The notes beneath the pieces are model-generated. The model was not told where the DNA came from. It ran no database searches and saw only the letters and a program-made list of their open reading frames with translations. The position numbers were made by a program, and so were the translations under genes. Shown in pieces: positions 1-9,275 of a stretch of 64,000 nt of DNA (position 1 is the stretch's first letter; every line of letters starts with the position of its first letter). Origin of the DNA: Catenulispora sp. GP43 (GTDB lineage Bacteria; Actinomycetota; Actinomycetes; Streptomycetales; Catenulisporaceae); contig NZ_JBGCCT010000002.1 in NCBI RefSeq assembly GCF_041260665.1, positions 372,001 through 436,000 on the forward strand, in the 5' to 3' direction.

Positions 1-1
1 A

Positions 2-598
2 CCCGGCATCCCGGTATTCCACGGCCTGGCGCCGGTCGCGCAGTCCGCGCAACAGCTCGCCGACTACGTCGACCAGGTACTCGGGGCCACCGGCGCCTGG
101 CAGGTCGACATCGTCGGGCACAGCCAGGGCGGGATGATGCCCCGCTACTACCTGAAGTTCCTCGGCGGTGCCGCGAAGGTGCACACCCTCGTGGGCCTGG
201 CGCCGTCCAACCACGGCACCGACCTCGACGGCATCGAGACGCTGGCCGCCGACTACTTCCCGGGCGCGATCGGCCTGATCGGCACGGCGTGCCCGGCGTG
301 CACCGACCAGATCGTCGGCTCGCCGCTGATGCAGCAGCTGAACGCCGGCGGGGACACCGTGCCCGGCGTGCAGTACACGGTGATCTCCACGGTGTACGAC
401 GAGGTCGTCACGCCGTGGCAGTCGCAGGCCCTGAACGGACCGAACGTGCACAACGTCGTGCTGCAGAACCTGTGCGCCACCGACTTGTCCGAGCACGTGA
501 CCATCGGCACCACCGACAAGATCGCGCTGCACGAGACCGTCAACGCGCTGGACCCGGCGCACGCGACGCCGACGAACTGCCTGTCGGCGTTCTCATAG
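2..598 (+). CDS. Secreted class 2 triacylglycerol lipase (5' part outside window)
   Basis: Hydrolyses ester bonds of acylglycerols, probably outside the cell. The frame is open from base 2, so this is the C-terminal 198 residues; the signal peptide would lie upstream. The nucleophile elbow GHSQGG is near residue 40 of the visible part (Ser41). The other triad members are probably the Asp of VYDEVVTP and the His of SEHVTI, the order expected in the actinobacterial EstA/Lip class 2 family. Two Cys pairs (ACPAC and the LCATD region) fit an exported protein. An ATG at 134 is inside the conserved fold, after the catalytic serine, and is not the start. It is followed 34 bp later by the HIT gene on the same strand. 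Confidence 0.88.
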   Translation, partial: PGIPVFHGLAPVAQSAQQLADYVDQVLGATGAWQVDIVGHSQGGMMPRYYLKFLGGAAKVHTLVGLAPSNHGTDLDGIETLAADYFPGAIGLIGTACPACTDQIVGSPLMQQLNAGGDTVPGVQYTVISTVYDEVVTPWQSQALNGPNVHNVVLQNLCATDLSEHVTIGTTDKIALHETVNALDPAHATPTNCLSAFS

Positions 599-632
599 AT
601 CCACAAGCCGCGGCGGACCTAGAGTCGGGCCC

Positions 633-1088
633 ATGACCCACGACCCCGACTGCTTCAGCTGCCGCAACGACGCCCGCCTCGCGGACCTGCCACCCCGCGA
701 ACGCATCGCCCACGACGAACACTGGCGCGCGGCACACGCGCTCGGAACAGCCCTCCCGGGCTGGCTGGTCCTGGTGCCGCGCCGCCACGTCACGACGATC
801 GCCGAGCTGACCGACGCCGAGGCCGCGGGCCTCGGCGCCTGGCAGGTCCGGCTGTCGCGCGCGCTGCACGCGGTGACCGGCTGCGAGAAGACGTACGTGG
901 CGCAGTTCGCCGAGGCGGCCGGGTACTTGCACGTGCACTTCCACATCGTCCCCCGCAGCCCGGAGTTGGCACCGGAGCTGCGGGGGCCGCGGGTGTTCGG
1001 GCTGCTCGGGCGCGATGAGGACGAGGCCCTCACGGCCGAGCGGATGGATGAGATCGCGGTGGCGCTGACGGCTGCGCTGGCGGGCTAG
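633..1088 (+). CDS. HIT family nucleotide hydrolase/transferase
   Basis: Protein of 151 aa. The histidine-triad motif HVHFHIV (His100, His102, His104) is the catalytic centre of HIT phosphoramidase/nucleotidyl hydrolases, which act on AMP-lysine or AMP-amide type substrates in the cytoplasm. An N-terminal CFSC pair resembles the zinc-binding half of many HIT proteins. Length is normal for the family. The real substrate cannot be read from sequence. The ATG at 633 follows a short spacer after the lipase stop and may be read from the same transcript. Confidence 0.9.
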   Translation: MTHDPDCFSCRNDARLADLPPRERIAHDEHWRAAHALGTALPGWLVLVPRRHVTTIAELTDAEAAGLGAWQVRLSRALHAVTGCEKTYVAQFAEAAGYLHVHFHIVPRSPELAPELRGPRVFGLLGRDEDEALTAERMDEIAVALTAALAG

Positions 1089-1176
1089 CCGGCTACAGCT
1101 CGCCGCGCCAACGATCACGGCGGCCAACCAGATCGCAGCAGCCTAGCTCGCCACACCGGCCGGCCGGCCGGTCGCG

Positions 1177-1223
1177 ACAGCACGCCGCACACCCGCCGGC
1201 CCGTCTGCCACAGCACGCCGCAC
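1177..1223. repeat. 14-bp direct repeat in the HIT-lacI gap
   Basis: ACAGCACGCCGCAC occurs at 1177-1190 and again at 1210-1223, next to an alternating CCGG run at 1156-1171. The gap (1089-1257) lies between convergent gene ends and holds no ORF I would call. The CCGG run could form a hairpin and help end transcription, but there is no T-run. Confidence 0.5.
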
Positions 1224-1257
1224 GTCGGCCCGCAGCCGCCCGGCACGCGCCGCCCGG

Positions 1258-2304
1258 CTAATCCCCAGCAGCCTGCCCCACCGCATACCCGCCCGGCAGC
1301 GGCGGCCCCACCGCCTGTCCGCCGGACCCGCGGTCCACGAACCGGGTCGCGAGCACCACCGAGCGGGCGGCGGCGTCGTCGCCGTCGATGCGGCCGAACA
1401 GCAGCTGCGCGGCGGTGCGGCCCAGGGCCGCGGGGTCCTGGCTGACCACTGATATCGGCGGGTCCAGTTTGTCCGCGAGCAGGAAGTCGTCGAAGCCGAC
1501 CAGGGCCAGGCGGCGGGAGGCTCCGGCCTCCACCGCGCCGAGGGTGACCAGGTCGTTGCCGCTGAAGACGGCGGTCGGCGGGTTGGGGGCGGCCATCATG
1601 GCGGCGATGGCGGCGGCGGCTTCGGGGACGCCGCGTAAGCCGTGGCGGACCAGGGCCGGGTCGACGGCCAGGCCGGCGGCGGCCATGGCCTGCTCGTAGC
1701 CGGCGAAGCGTTCGCGCTGGGTCCAGATCTCCTGGCGGTCGCCGAGGTAGGCGATGCGGCTGTGGCCGCGGTCCAGCAGGTGGCGGACCGCGGTGGCGGT
1801 GCCGGCGCGGTTGTCCACCGCGACGCAGTCCACGTCCAGGCCGGTGGCCGGGCGGTCGACGCAGACCACCTTCACGCCGCGGGCCATCTGCGCGCGGAAG
1901 AAGGGGCGGTTGCCGTTGGTGGGGACCAGGACCAGGCCGTCGACCTGGCGGGCGCTGAAGGCCGAGACCACGTCGCGCTCCCGGCGCGGGTCGTCGTTGG
2001 TGCTGCCGACCAGGACCAGGAAGCCGCGGCGGTAGGCCTCGTCCTCGACCGAGCGGGCCAGGGCGGAGAAGAACGGGTTCGCCAGGTCGTCGACCACCAG
2101 GCCGATGGTGCGCGAATCCTGCGCCTTGCGTCTGAGATTGCGGGCGATGTCGTTACGCTGGTATCCCAGTGCTCTGATCGCCTCCTCGACCCGGGCGGCG
2201 GTCTGCGGGGCCACACCGGTCTCGCCGGCCACCACGCGCGAGACCGTCATCAGTGACACCCCCGCCGCCTGCGCCACGTCCTTCATCGTGGGCCGCGCTG
2301 TCAT
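1258..2304 (-). CDS. LacI family transcriptional regulator
   Basis: Protein of 348 aa with a LacI helix-turn-helix at residues 7-30 (KDVAQAAGVSLMTVSRVVAG), a hinge helix, and a periplasmic-binding-protein-like sugar domain (TIGLVVDDLANPFF, then VDGLVLVPTN). The start at 2304 has a clear AGGAGG ribosome site at 2310-2315. It is divergent from the GH92 mannosidase, and two AACGTT-centred palindromes lie between the two genes, so it most likely represses the mannosidase and itself until a mannose-type sugar is present. That pairing is inferred from position. Confidence 0.93.
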   Translation of the reverse strand: MTARPTMKDVAQAAGVSLMTVSRVVAGETGVAPQTAARVEEAIRALGYQRNDIARNLRRKAQDSRTIGLVVDDLANPFFSALARSVEDEAYRRGFLVLVGSTNDDPRRERDVVSAFSARQVDGLVLVPTNGNRPFFRAQMARGVKVVCVDRPATGLDVDCVAVDNRAGTATAVRHLLDRGHSRIAYLGDRQEIWTQRERFAGYEQAMAAAGLAVDPALVRHGLRGVPEAAAAIAAMMAAPNPPTAVFSGNDLVTLGAVEAGASRRLALVGFDDFLLADKLDPPISVVSQDPAALGRTAAQLLFGRIDGDDAAARSVVLATRFVDRGSGGQAVGPPLPGGYAVGQAAGD

Positions 2305-2323
2305 CCGACCTCCTAGTTCGGCT

Positions 2324-2336
2324 GGTTAACGTTACC
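2324..2336. promoter_or_regulatory. LacI-type operator near the lacI start
   Basis: GGTTAACGTTACC has the palindromic core TAACGTTA (2327-2334), the usual centre of LacI-family operators, 20 bp upstream of the regulator's start codon. It is probably an autoregulatory site. Confidence 0.55.
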
Positions 2337-2361
2337 ATCCGTGATTCAGTAGCGCGCCCCA

Positions 2362-2414
2362 TTGACAACTCTTCTCAGGGGCCAGACAATCCCCGATGCC
2401 TGTGAACGTTCACA
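2362..2414 (+). promoter_or_regulatory. Mannosidase promoter with LacI operator
   Basis: TTGACA (2362-2367) and GACAAT (2385-2390) are spaced 17 bp. Immediately downstream is TGTGAACGTTCACA (2401-2414), a perfect 14-bp palindrome with the LacI-type AACGTT centre. Transcription would start near 2397, so a bound repressor would sit over the first transcribed bases. This also argues against the ATG at 2396 and for the GTG at 2450. Confidence 0.7.
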
Positions 2415-2449
2415 ACATACTGAGTCAGTCCGTCCAGAGAAGAGACATC

Positions 2450-5137
2450 GTGACCAGTCCGAACCGCACAGGGCGCCCACCTCGGCGCCGCAGCTCCCTG
2501 ATATCCGCCGGGGCCCTGGTGGCCGCGGCCGCGCTGGCCACCGCGGGCCTGTCCACGGGCGCCGCAGACGCCAGCACGAAGGCCGTCAAGGCCGCCTTCG
2601 TCGCCGATCCGGCCTCGACGGTCAACACCCTGGCGATGACCTCCGGCGGCGGCAACGACTTCCCGGGCGCCGACTCCCCCTTCGGCATGGTGCAGTGGAG
2701 CCCGGACTCCCCCAACGGCAGCCGCAACGACGGCGGCGGCTACGACTACGGGGCCACCAGCACCCGCGGCTTCTCCCTGACGCACATGGCCGGCCCCGGC
2801 TGCGGCGCGATGGGCGACGTGCCGGTGCTGCCGTTCACCGGCGGCCTGCCCTCCGGCGACCCGGGCGTGCTCACCGAGTCCCTGGACCACAGCAGCGAGA
2901 CCGGCAACGCCGGGTACTACACCGTGAAGACCGGCTCGACCCCGGTGAAGACCGAGCTGACCACCACCGCGCACACCGGCATAGCCCGCTTCACCTTCCC
3001 GGCCACCACCCAGGCCGACGTCCTGCTCAAGCTGCTGGACAGCGAGAACGGCACCACCGCCACCAGCGCGCAGATCGTCGGCACCAACGAGGTCACCGGG
3101 ACCGCCACCTCCGGCGGCTTCTGCGGCGAGACCGGCAGCTACACGCTGCACTTCGACATGGTCTTCGACCAGTCCTTCACCTCCTCGCAGATCGTCACCG
3201 AGAGCGGCCAGCCCGGCCCGAACTCGGTGTTCCTGAACTTCAACACCACCTCCAACCCGGTGGTGCAGGCCAAGGTGGGCCTGTCCTACGTCTCGGCCGC
3301 AAACGCTTCCGCGAACCTGGCCGCCGAGCAGTCGGGGTTCAACTTCTCCACGGTGCAGACCGCGGCGCACAACGCCTGGAACGCACAGCTGGGCAAGATC
3401 CAGATAGCCGGCGGCACGGCCACCCAGCAGCAGCTGTTCTACACCTCGCTCTACCACGCGCTGCTGCACCCGAACACCGTGACCGACGTCAACGGCCAGT
3501 ACATGGGCTTCGACAACGCCGTGCACACCGCGCCGTCCGGCCACGCGCAGTACGACCAGTTCTCCGGCTGGGACGTCTACAAGGGCCAGACCCAGCTCGA
3601 CGCCTTCGTCGATCCCTCGGTCGCCTCAGACCAGGCCCAGTCGCTGGTCAACGACTACGCCCAGGGCGGGACGTTCCCGCAGTGGGGGTTCATGAACTTC
3701 TACAACTGGGTCATGGACGGTGACCCGGCCACCGCGGCGATCTCGAACTACTACGCCTTCGGCGGCACGAACTTCGACACGTCGACAGCGCTGTCGGACA
3801 TGCTCACCGAGGCCACGACCAACAACAACGTGCGCCGCGGCACCTCGCTGGAGAACACCTACGGCTACCTGCCCTCCGACCTCTACACCGGGTCGCTGGG
3901 CTGCTGCAACGTCCGCGACTCGGCCTCCAGCCTGATCGAGTACGACAACGCCGACTTCGCGCTGTCCCGCTTCGCCTCGGCCATGGGCGACTCGGCGAAC
4001 GCCACCAAGTTCAACATCCGGGCCAACAACTGGAAGCACCTCTTCAACCCGGCCAACAACCTGCTGAACCCGGTGGAGTCCAACGGCAACTTCGACGCCA
4101 TCACCACCGGCACCACGACCGGCTTCACCGAGTCCACGGCCGCCCAGAACCGCTTCGACGTCGGCTTCGACCAGGCCGGCCTGGCCGCGAAGTACGGCGG
4201 CAACAGCGCGATCAACTCGGCGCTGGACTACTACTTCCAGACCTTCAACAGCACCAACTCCGACCAGTCGTTCCTGTCCAACGAGGTGGACCTGGGCACC
4301 CCCTGGTTCTACGACTGGACCGGCGAGCCCTCGCACACCCAGTCGGTCGTGAACCGCGTCCTGAACCAGCTGTACCAGGACACTCCCTCCGGCTTCCCGA
4401 ACAACGACGACCTGGGCACCATGTCCTCGCAGTACGTCTGGGGCGCCCTGGGCATCTACCCGGTGACCCCGGGCAGCGCGGACCTGGCGTTCAACAGCCC
4501 GCTGTTCACGCAGGCCGTCGTGCACCTGGACTCCGGCAACACGATCACGATCAACGCCCCGGCCGCCTCGGCGAGCAACTACTACGTGCAGTCGCTGAAC
4601 GTGAACGGCACGGCCAGCACCCACACCTGGCTGCCGGCCTCGACCTGGAAGTCCGGCGTCACGCTGGACTTCACGCTCGGCTCGTCGGCGTCCTCCTGGG
4701 GCACCGCCGCCGGCGACGCGCCGCCGTCCTACGACCAGAGCAGCTCCGGCAGCAACACCGGGCCGATCACCTCGGGCATCTCCGGCAAGTGCGCCGACGA
4801 CAGCAGCCGCGGCACCGCCAACGGCACGCACATCCAGCTGTGGACCTGCAACGGCTCGGTCGCGCAGCAGTTCACCGTCAACTCCAACGGCAGCCTGGGC
4901 GTCATGGGCGGCTGCGTGGACGTGACCAACGGCGGTACCGCCAACGGCACGCTGATCCAGCTGTACACCTGCAACGGCACCGGATCCCAGGTCTGGCAGC
5001 AGCAGTCCAACGGCTCGCTGCTGAACCCGCAGTCCGGCAAGTGCCTGGACGACCCGAACAGCAGCACGACCGACGGCACGCAGTTGCAGATCTACACCTG
5101 CAACGGGACTAACGCCCAGAAGTGGACGCTGCCGTAG
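2450..5137 (+). CDS. Secreted GH92 alpha-mannosidase with C-terminal ricin-B lectin domain
   Basis: Protein of 895 aa from GTG 2450. GH92 enzymes are calcium-dependent exo-acting alpha-mannosidases. Hallmarks seen: GGGNDFPGADSPFG near the mature N-terminus, FSLTHMAGPGCG, the aromatic SGWDVYK stretch, NEVDLGTPWFYDW near residue 610, and NDDLGTMSSQYVWG. A CBM13/ricin-B beta-trefoil fills residues 777-895, with three repeats each ending in a QLWTCNG/QLYTCNG/QIYTCNG-type block. An arginine-rich signal peptide precedes AADA. GTG 2450 has AGAGAAGAGA upstream; the ATG at 2396 sits at the predicted transcription start and is unlikely. The enzyme probably trims fungal mannan or glycoproteins, under control of the divergent LacI protein. 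Confidence 0.93.
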   Translation: MTSPNRTGRPPRRRSSLISAGALVAAAALATAGLSTGAADASTKAVKAAFVADPASTVNTLAMTSGGGNDFPGADSPFGMVQWSPDSPNGSRNDGGGYDYGATSTRGFSLTHMAGPGCGAMGDVPVLPFTGGLPSGDPGVLTESLDHSSETGNAGYYTVKTGSTPVKTELTTTAHTGIARFTFPATTQADVLLKLLDSENGTTATSAQIVGTNEVTGTATSGGFCGETGSYTLHFDMVFDQSFTSSQIVTESGQPGPNSVFLNFNTTSNPVVQAKVGLSYVSAANASANLAAEQSGFNFSTVQTAAHNAWNAQLGKIQIAGGTATQQQLFYTSLYHALLHPNTVTDVNGQYMGFDNAVHTAPSGHAQYDQFSGWDVYKGQTQLDAFVDPSVASDQAQSLVNDYAQGGTFPQWGFMNFYNWVMDGDPATAAISNYYAFGGTNFDTSTALSDMLTEATTNNNVRRGTSLENTYGYLPSDLYTGSLGCCNVRDSASSLIEYDNADFALSRFASAMGDSANATKFNIRANNWKHLFNPANNLLNPVESNGNFDAITTGTTTGFTESTAAQNRFDVGFDQAGLAAKYGGNSAINSALDYYFQTFNSTNSDQSFLSNEVDLGTPWFYDWTGEPSHTQSVVNRVLNQLYQDTPSGFPNNDDLGTMSSQYVWGALGIYPVTPGSADLAFNSPLFTQAVVHLDSGNTITINAPAASASNYYVQSLNVNGTASTHTWLPASTWKSGVTLDFTLGSSASSWGTAAGDAPPSYDQSSSGSNTGPITSGISGKCADDSSRGTANGTHIQLWTCNGSVAQQFTVNSNGSLGVMGGCVDVTNGGTANGTLIQLYTCNGTGSQVWQQQSNGSLLNPQSGKCLDDPNSSTTDGTQLQIYTCNGTNAQKWTLP

Positions 5138-5173
5138 CGGCTGAAGCGGAAGGCGAAGGCGGATAGCTAAGCA

Positions 5174-5214
5174 ATCAGGGGCCTGGTTCACAGCGAACCA
5201 GGCCCCTGATGTTT
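5174..5214. terminator. Bidirectional terminator after the mannosidase
   Basis: A 16-bp perfect stem (5174-5189 with 5195-5210), loop ACAGC, is followed by GTTTT on the plus strand. It lies between the convergent 3' ends of the mannosidase and the LLM oxidoreductase. Confidence 0.9.
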
Positions 5215-5226
5215 TCGTCCGGCTTC

Positions 5227-5985
5227 TCAGTCGCGCGCGTGCTCCAGCAGCCGCTGCACGTTCTCCAGCGGGAACGGGTAGTCACCGCCGACGATGATGT
5301 GGTCCGCGCCGGCGTCCAGGTAGGCCTGGAAGTTGTCGATCTCGTCGTCCCGGATCATCACGGTGCGCTCCACGGCCTTGGGGTCCCGGCCGACCTTCGC
5401 GCACCACTCGTTGAGCACTTCGTTCTTGTGCCGGAAGTTCTCCACCGGGCCGAAGGTGTTCCACAGGTCGGCGTACTGCGCCACCAGCCGCAGCGTCACC
5501 TTCTCCCCGCCGCCGCCGATCATGATCGGCAGGTTGGGGGCGGCCGGCTTGAGCTTGCCCAGGCGCTCCTTGATCCGCGGCAGCGCGTCCCTCAGCGCAC
5601 GCAGCCGCTCCGGTGCGGTGCCGAACTCGTAGCCGTACTCGTCGTAGTCGCGCTCGAACCAGCCGGCCCCGATGCCCAGGATGTGGCGGCCGCCGGAGAG
5701 CTGGTCAACGGTCCGCGCCATGTCGGCCAGCAGCTCGGGATTGCGGTAGCTGTTGCAGTACACGAGCATGCCGAAGCGGGCCCGCGTGGTGGTCACGGCC
5801 ATCGCGGCGAGCAGGCTGGAACCCTCGAAGTGGGTGCCCTCCGGGTCCCCGGAGAGCGGGTAGAAGTGGTCCCAGGTCCAGATGGAGTCGGCACCGAGCT
5901 CGTCCGCACGCTGCCACGCCTCGCGCAGGGCGGTGATGTCGGTGTGCTGGGGGCGCAGTTGCACGCCTACTTTGAATCGCGCCAT
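5227..5985 (-). CDS. LLM-class F420-dependent oxidoreductase
   Basis: Protein of 252 aa of the luciferase-like TIM-barrel family that uses reduced coenzyme F420. Seen: the N-terminal strand FKVGVQLRPQ, SIWTWDHFYPL, the VDQLSGGRHILGIGAGW signature that contacts the cofactor, and PIMIGGGGEKVTLRLVAQYADLWN. It is shorter than the usual 290-340 aa but keeps the whole core. The substrate is unknown. It lies 118 bp downstream of the phosphoesterase gene on the same strand, and no promoter is obvious between them. Confidence 0.9.
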   Translation of the reverse strand: MARFKVGVQLRPQHTDITALREAWQRADELGADSIWTWDHFYPLSGDPEGTHFEGSSLLAAMAVTTTRARFGMLVYCNSYRNPELLADMARTVDQLSGGRHILGIGAGWFERDYDEYGYEFGTAPERLRALRDALPRIKERLGKLKPAAPNLPIMIGGGGEKVTLRLVAQYADLWNTFGPVENFRHKNEVLNEWCAKVGRDPKAVERTVMIRDDEIDNFQAYLDAGADHIIVGGDYPFPLENVQRLLEHARD

Positions 5986-6103
5986 GTCCGGCGGTCCTCA
6001 CTATCCGTGGGGTGTGTGGGGGCTTACCGGATTACTCCATCACATTCGCCAGTGACCTGGGCACTCGGCCGCCTCCGTGGGACGGCGGGTGTCCATCGGC
6101 GGC

Positions 6104-7573
6104 CTACCGGCTGGCCGGCCCCGGCGCGGGGTGCTCGGACAGCACCAGCGGCGCGACCGGCTGCTGGGCGAAGTCGAAGTCCTTCCACAGGTCCCCCAGC
6201 TGCGAGGCGACCTCGCGCACGTCGGGCCGCGGGTCGGGCCGGCCGTCGGTGGCCGGGTCCAGGCGCTGGCCCTTCAGGAACCGGTCCTCGATCAGCTTGT
6301 CGTAGGCGTCGAAGCTGAGCGTCTGGTGGTCGATGGTGCCCGCCTTGGCGTACGGGCTGATGACGATGCCGGGCACGCGCAGTCCGTAGCCGTTGCCGTC
6401 CACGGCCGGCGGGGCCACGTGGTCGTAGAAGCCGCCCCAGTCGTCCCAGGACAGGAAGATGGCCGTGGAGCTCCAGTCCGGGCCCTTCATGACCGCGTTG
6501 ACCAGGCTGGTGACGTAGGCCTGGCCGTCGTCGATGGACGCCGGCGGGTGTTCGCTGACCTGCTGGGCGGGCACGACCCACGAGACCTGCGGCAGGGTGC
6601 CCTTCCCGGCGGCGGTGACGAAGTTGTCGACCGACTGGATGTCGCCGACCTGGCCGTCGTCCTTGACGGTGGAGAAGGCCGGCAGCGGGTTCCAGATCCC
6701 CGGCGTCTTCGCGTCCTGCTTCACCGGGGCGCAGGTCTGGGCGTCGTCCTCACAGTCCGGTTCGCTGCCGCTGACCAGGTAGTAGCCCCAGCTGACGCCG
6801 GCGCGGTACATCAGGTAGGTCAAGTCGGTCCAGGCGTAGTTCTTCATGCCGGGGTTCTGCAGGGCGTTGGTGCAGCTGCTCGGGTCGTTGGCCTTGGTGC
6901 AGTGCGCCGACCACTCCGAGACCATGAACAGGTGCGCCGGCAGCGACCACGAGGCGTTCGGCTCGAACATGTGGTCCTGCAGGGTGAAGTGCTGCGCGTA
7001 GGCCCAGTAGTTGGGGATCTCGCGGGCGTCGTGCCAGCCCATGACGTCCGGCTCGCCAGCCGGGACACAGTTGGGATCATCAGGATTCGCGCACTGTGCG
7101 CTCTGGGCGTCGCCCTTGGCGGCGACCTGGTCGACGAAGCCGTCCATCTTGCCGCCGTCGATGTCGGCGGCGGCGTTGGCCTGGCCGTGCGGGCCGCCGT
7201 GGTTCACCACGTTGCCGTCGTGGAACGGCGGGTCGCACTTCTTGGTCGCGGCGTCGGGGACGCAGACCCCGGCCGGGATCCCGTCCGCACCGGAGTAGGT
7301 CCCGAAGTACGAATCGAAACTCCGGTTCTCCTGCATGATCACGACGATGTGCTGGATCTTGCCGGCGCCGGCCGGCGCGCCGGCGGCCAGGCCCGCGGGC
7401 AGCGCCGTCACGCCCGAGGGCAGGGGCGAGGAAGCCGGGGACGACGCCGGGCCGGAGGCGGTCGCGCCGTGGTGTGGCGAGGAGCCCGTCGTACAGGCCC
7501 CGGCGAGCAGGCCGGCGGTCAGCAGCGCACACCACGCGCGCCAGTGAGTCGTCCGTGTCCTTCGTTCACTCAT
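6104..7573 (-). CDS. Phospholipase C / acid phosphatase-type phosphoesterase, probable lipoprotein
   Basis: About 489 aa of the PF04185 phosphoesterase family (phospholipase C, acid phosphatase AcpA). The diagnostic opening [17 protein letters not shown] is present, followed by HYxNxH-type metal-site region around [15 protein letters not shown], and later [14 protein letters not shown] and [13 protein letters not shown]. The N-terminus ends in LLAGACTT, a plausible though not perfect lipobox, followed by a Ser/Pro-rich tether, so I infer a surface lipoprotein. ATG 7573 was chosen; an in-frame GTG at 7591 is equally free of a good ribosome site. A second member of the family with a Tat signal sits at 22448-23908. 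Confidence 0.88.
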   Translation of the reverse strand: MSERRTRTTHWRAWCALLTAGLLAGACTTGSSPHHGATASGPASSPASSPLPSGVTALPAGLAAGAPAGAGKIQHIVVIMQENRSFDSYFGTYSGADGIPAGVCVPDAATKKCDPPFHDGNVVNHGGPHGQANAAADIDGGKMDGFVDQVAAKGDAQSAQCANPDDPNCVPAGEPDVMGWHDAREIPNYWAYAQHFTLQDHMFEPNASWSLPAHLFMVSEWSAHCTKANDPSSCTNALQNPGMKNYAWTDLTYLMYRAGVSWGYYLVSGSEPDCEDDAQTCAPVKQDAKTPGIWNPLPAFSTVKDDGQVGDIQSVDNFVTAAGKGTLPQVSWVVPAQQVSEHPPASIDDGQAYVTSLVNAVMKGPDWSSTAIFLSWDDWGGFYDHVAPPAVDGNGYGLRVPGIVISPYAKAGTIDHQTLSFDAYDKLIEDRFLKGQRLDPATDGRPDPRPDVREVASQLGDLWKDFDFAQQPVAPLVLSEHPAPGPASR

Positions 7574-7654
7574 GGTGACGAAGCTACTCACAGGACGTAA
7601 GTTTTCCGTCTATAAAGGACCTACTGGTCAGGGTTATGAGCTTGCGCGAGGTCA

Positions 7655-9244
7655 TCAGCTCGCGTGAGTCTCCCGCAGCTCGCGCTTGAGGACCTTGCCC
7701 GAGGGGTTCTTCGGCAGCGCGGGGACGATGACCACCTTCTTGGGCGTCTTGAACCCGGCCAGCCGCGCCCGGCAGAACTCGACGACGTCCGCGGGCTCCA
7801 GCCGCTCCCCCGGCTTCACGACCACCGCCGCGCACACCATCTCGATCCAGTACGGGTCCGGCACGCCGAACACCGCGACCTCGGCGACGGCGGGGTGCTG
7901 GTAGACGGTCTCCTCGACCTCGCGGCTGGCGACGTTCTCGCCGCCGGTCTTGATCATGTCCTTCTTGCGGTCCACGACGCGCAGGTAGCCCTCGTCGTCC
8001 ATGACACCGAGGTCGCCGCTGTGGAACCAGCCGCCGCGGAAGGCTTCGGCGGTGCGCTCGGGGTCGTCCCAGTAGCCGAGCATGGTGTGCGGACCGCGGT
8101 GCACGATCTCCCCGACCTCGCCGCGCGGGACCTCGTCGCCGTCGTCGTCGACCACGCGGGTCTCGACGTTGAGCGCGGCGCGGCCCGCCGAGCCCGGCTT
8201 GCGTTCCTGGTCGCCGGGGCCGAGGACGGTGGCCACCGGAGACATCTCCGTCTGGCCGTAGAAGTTGTAAAGCCGCAGGTCGGGAAGGCGTCGGCGCAGT
8301 TCGGCCAGGACTTCGACGGGCATCGCGGCGGCGCCGTAGTAGCCCTTGCGCAGAGTGCTGAGGTCGCGGCTGTCGAAGTCGGGATGGCGCAGCAACGCGA
8401 TCCAGACGGTCGGCGGGCAGAAGAACTTGGTCGCGCCCTCCTGCTCGATGGTGCGCAGGATCGTCGCCGGGTCGGCGCCGGGCAGGACGATGCTGGTGGC
8501 GCCGAGCTGGATGTCCGGGGTGAGGAAGCAGTGGAGCTGCGCGCAGTGGTAGAGCGGCAGGGCGTGGACTTCGATGTCGTCGGCGGACATGTCGCCGGAG
8601 ACGATGGCGCTGGTGTACTGGGCGGTCAGGTTGCGGGTGGACATGACGGCGCCCTTGGGGCGGGACTCCGTGCCGGAGGTGTACATGATCTGGACGGGGT
8701 CGTCGTCGGTGACCGGGGCGTCGGGCTCGTGCTCGTTGGTGCCGGCGTCCTGATACCCGGCCTCGAAGTCGAGCCAGCCTTCGGGGGCACCCCTACCGGT
8801 ACCGATGGCGGCTTTGAGTACCGGCACCGCCCCGGCCGCCTGCCAGGCCCGGTCAGCAGTGTCGGCGAGCGCGTCCTCGGCGATGACGGCGACGGCCCCG
8901 GAATGCCCGAGGACGTAGGCGATCTCCTCGGCCCCGAGCATGAAGTTCACCGGCACGGAGACCGCCCCGAGCCGCGCCAGCGCGAAGTAGGCGACCACGA
9001 AGCCGTGCGAGTTGTGCGCCAGGAGCAGGACCCGGTCGCCGCGCCGGATGCCGCGGGCGGCCAGGGCGTTCGCGGCCCGGCTCACGGTCGCGTCGAGCTC
9101 GGCGAAGGTCTGCCGGACGCCGCCGAAGACCAGCGCGAGCTTGCCGGGATCGCGGGCGGCGCTGCGGCGCAGCAGGTCGGCGAGCGTACTGCGGCGCGCG
9201 ATGGACTGGTCGGCGCTGGGGTGCCACGCGTTCTGGGCCGTCAT
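7655..9244 (-). CDS. Acyl-CoA synthetase (AMP-dependent ligase)
   Basis: Protein of 529 aa from ATG 9244. Motifs in order: the ATP loop MYTSGTESRPKGAVMS, the adenylate-binding FYGQTEMSP, SGDLGVMDDEGYLRVVDRKKDMIKTGGENV (A8/hinge), and the C-terminal catalytic lysine in KNPSGKVLKREL. It activates a carboxylic acid, probably a fatty or branched acid, as acyl-AMP and then acyl-CoA. The long N-terminal extension that an upstream start would add is low-complexity Pro/Arg and not conserved, which supports 9244. No beta-oxidation genes are adjacent, so the substrate is open. Confidence 0.92.
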   Translation of the reverse strand: MTAQNAWHPSADQSIARRSTLADLLRRSAARDPGKLALVFGGVRQTFAELDATVSRAANALAARGIRRGDRVLLLAHNSHGFVVAYFALARLGAVSVPVNFMLGAEEIAYVLGHSGAVAVIAEDALADTADRAWQAAGAVPVLKAAIGTGRGAPEGWLDFEAGYQDAGTNEHEPDAPVTDDDPVQIMYTSGTESRPKGAVMSTRNLTAQYTSAIVSGDMSADDIEVHALPLYHCAQLHCFLTPDIQLGATSIVLPGADPATILRTIEQEGATKFFCPPTVWIALLRHPDFDSRDLSTLRKGYYGAAAMPVEVLAELRRRLPDLRLYNFYGQTEMSPVATVLGPGDQERKPGSAGRAALNVETRVVDDDGDEVPRGEVGEIVHRGPHTMLGYWDDPERTAEAFRGGWFHSGDLGVMDDEGYLRVVDRKKDMIKTGGENVASREVEETVYQHPAVAEVAVFGVPDPYWIEMVCAAVVVKPGERLEPADVVEFCRARLAGFKTPKKVVIVPALPKNPSGKVLKRELRETHAS

Positions 9245-9275
9245 CGGTCCAGGGAAGCGGAGGGGCTGGTGCGCG

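Noticed and set aside
2396-2449. ATG start for the GH92 gene 54 bp upstream of GTG 2450
   Set aside because: It lies at the predicted transcription start, has no ribosome site, and adds residues overlapping the LacI operator. GTG 2450 has a purine-rich ribosome site and gives a normal signal peptide.
2362-3723. Long Arg/His-rich frame on the plus strand inside the GH92 gene
   Set aside because: Composition is typical of an out-of-frame shadow in high-GC DNA (Arg, Pro, Gly, His), with no domain. The GH92 frame is conserved.
3626-5191. Minus-strand frame of 521 codons opposite the GH92 gene
   Set aside because: Val/Gly/Arg-rich antisense shadow; no motif and no ribosome site.
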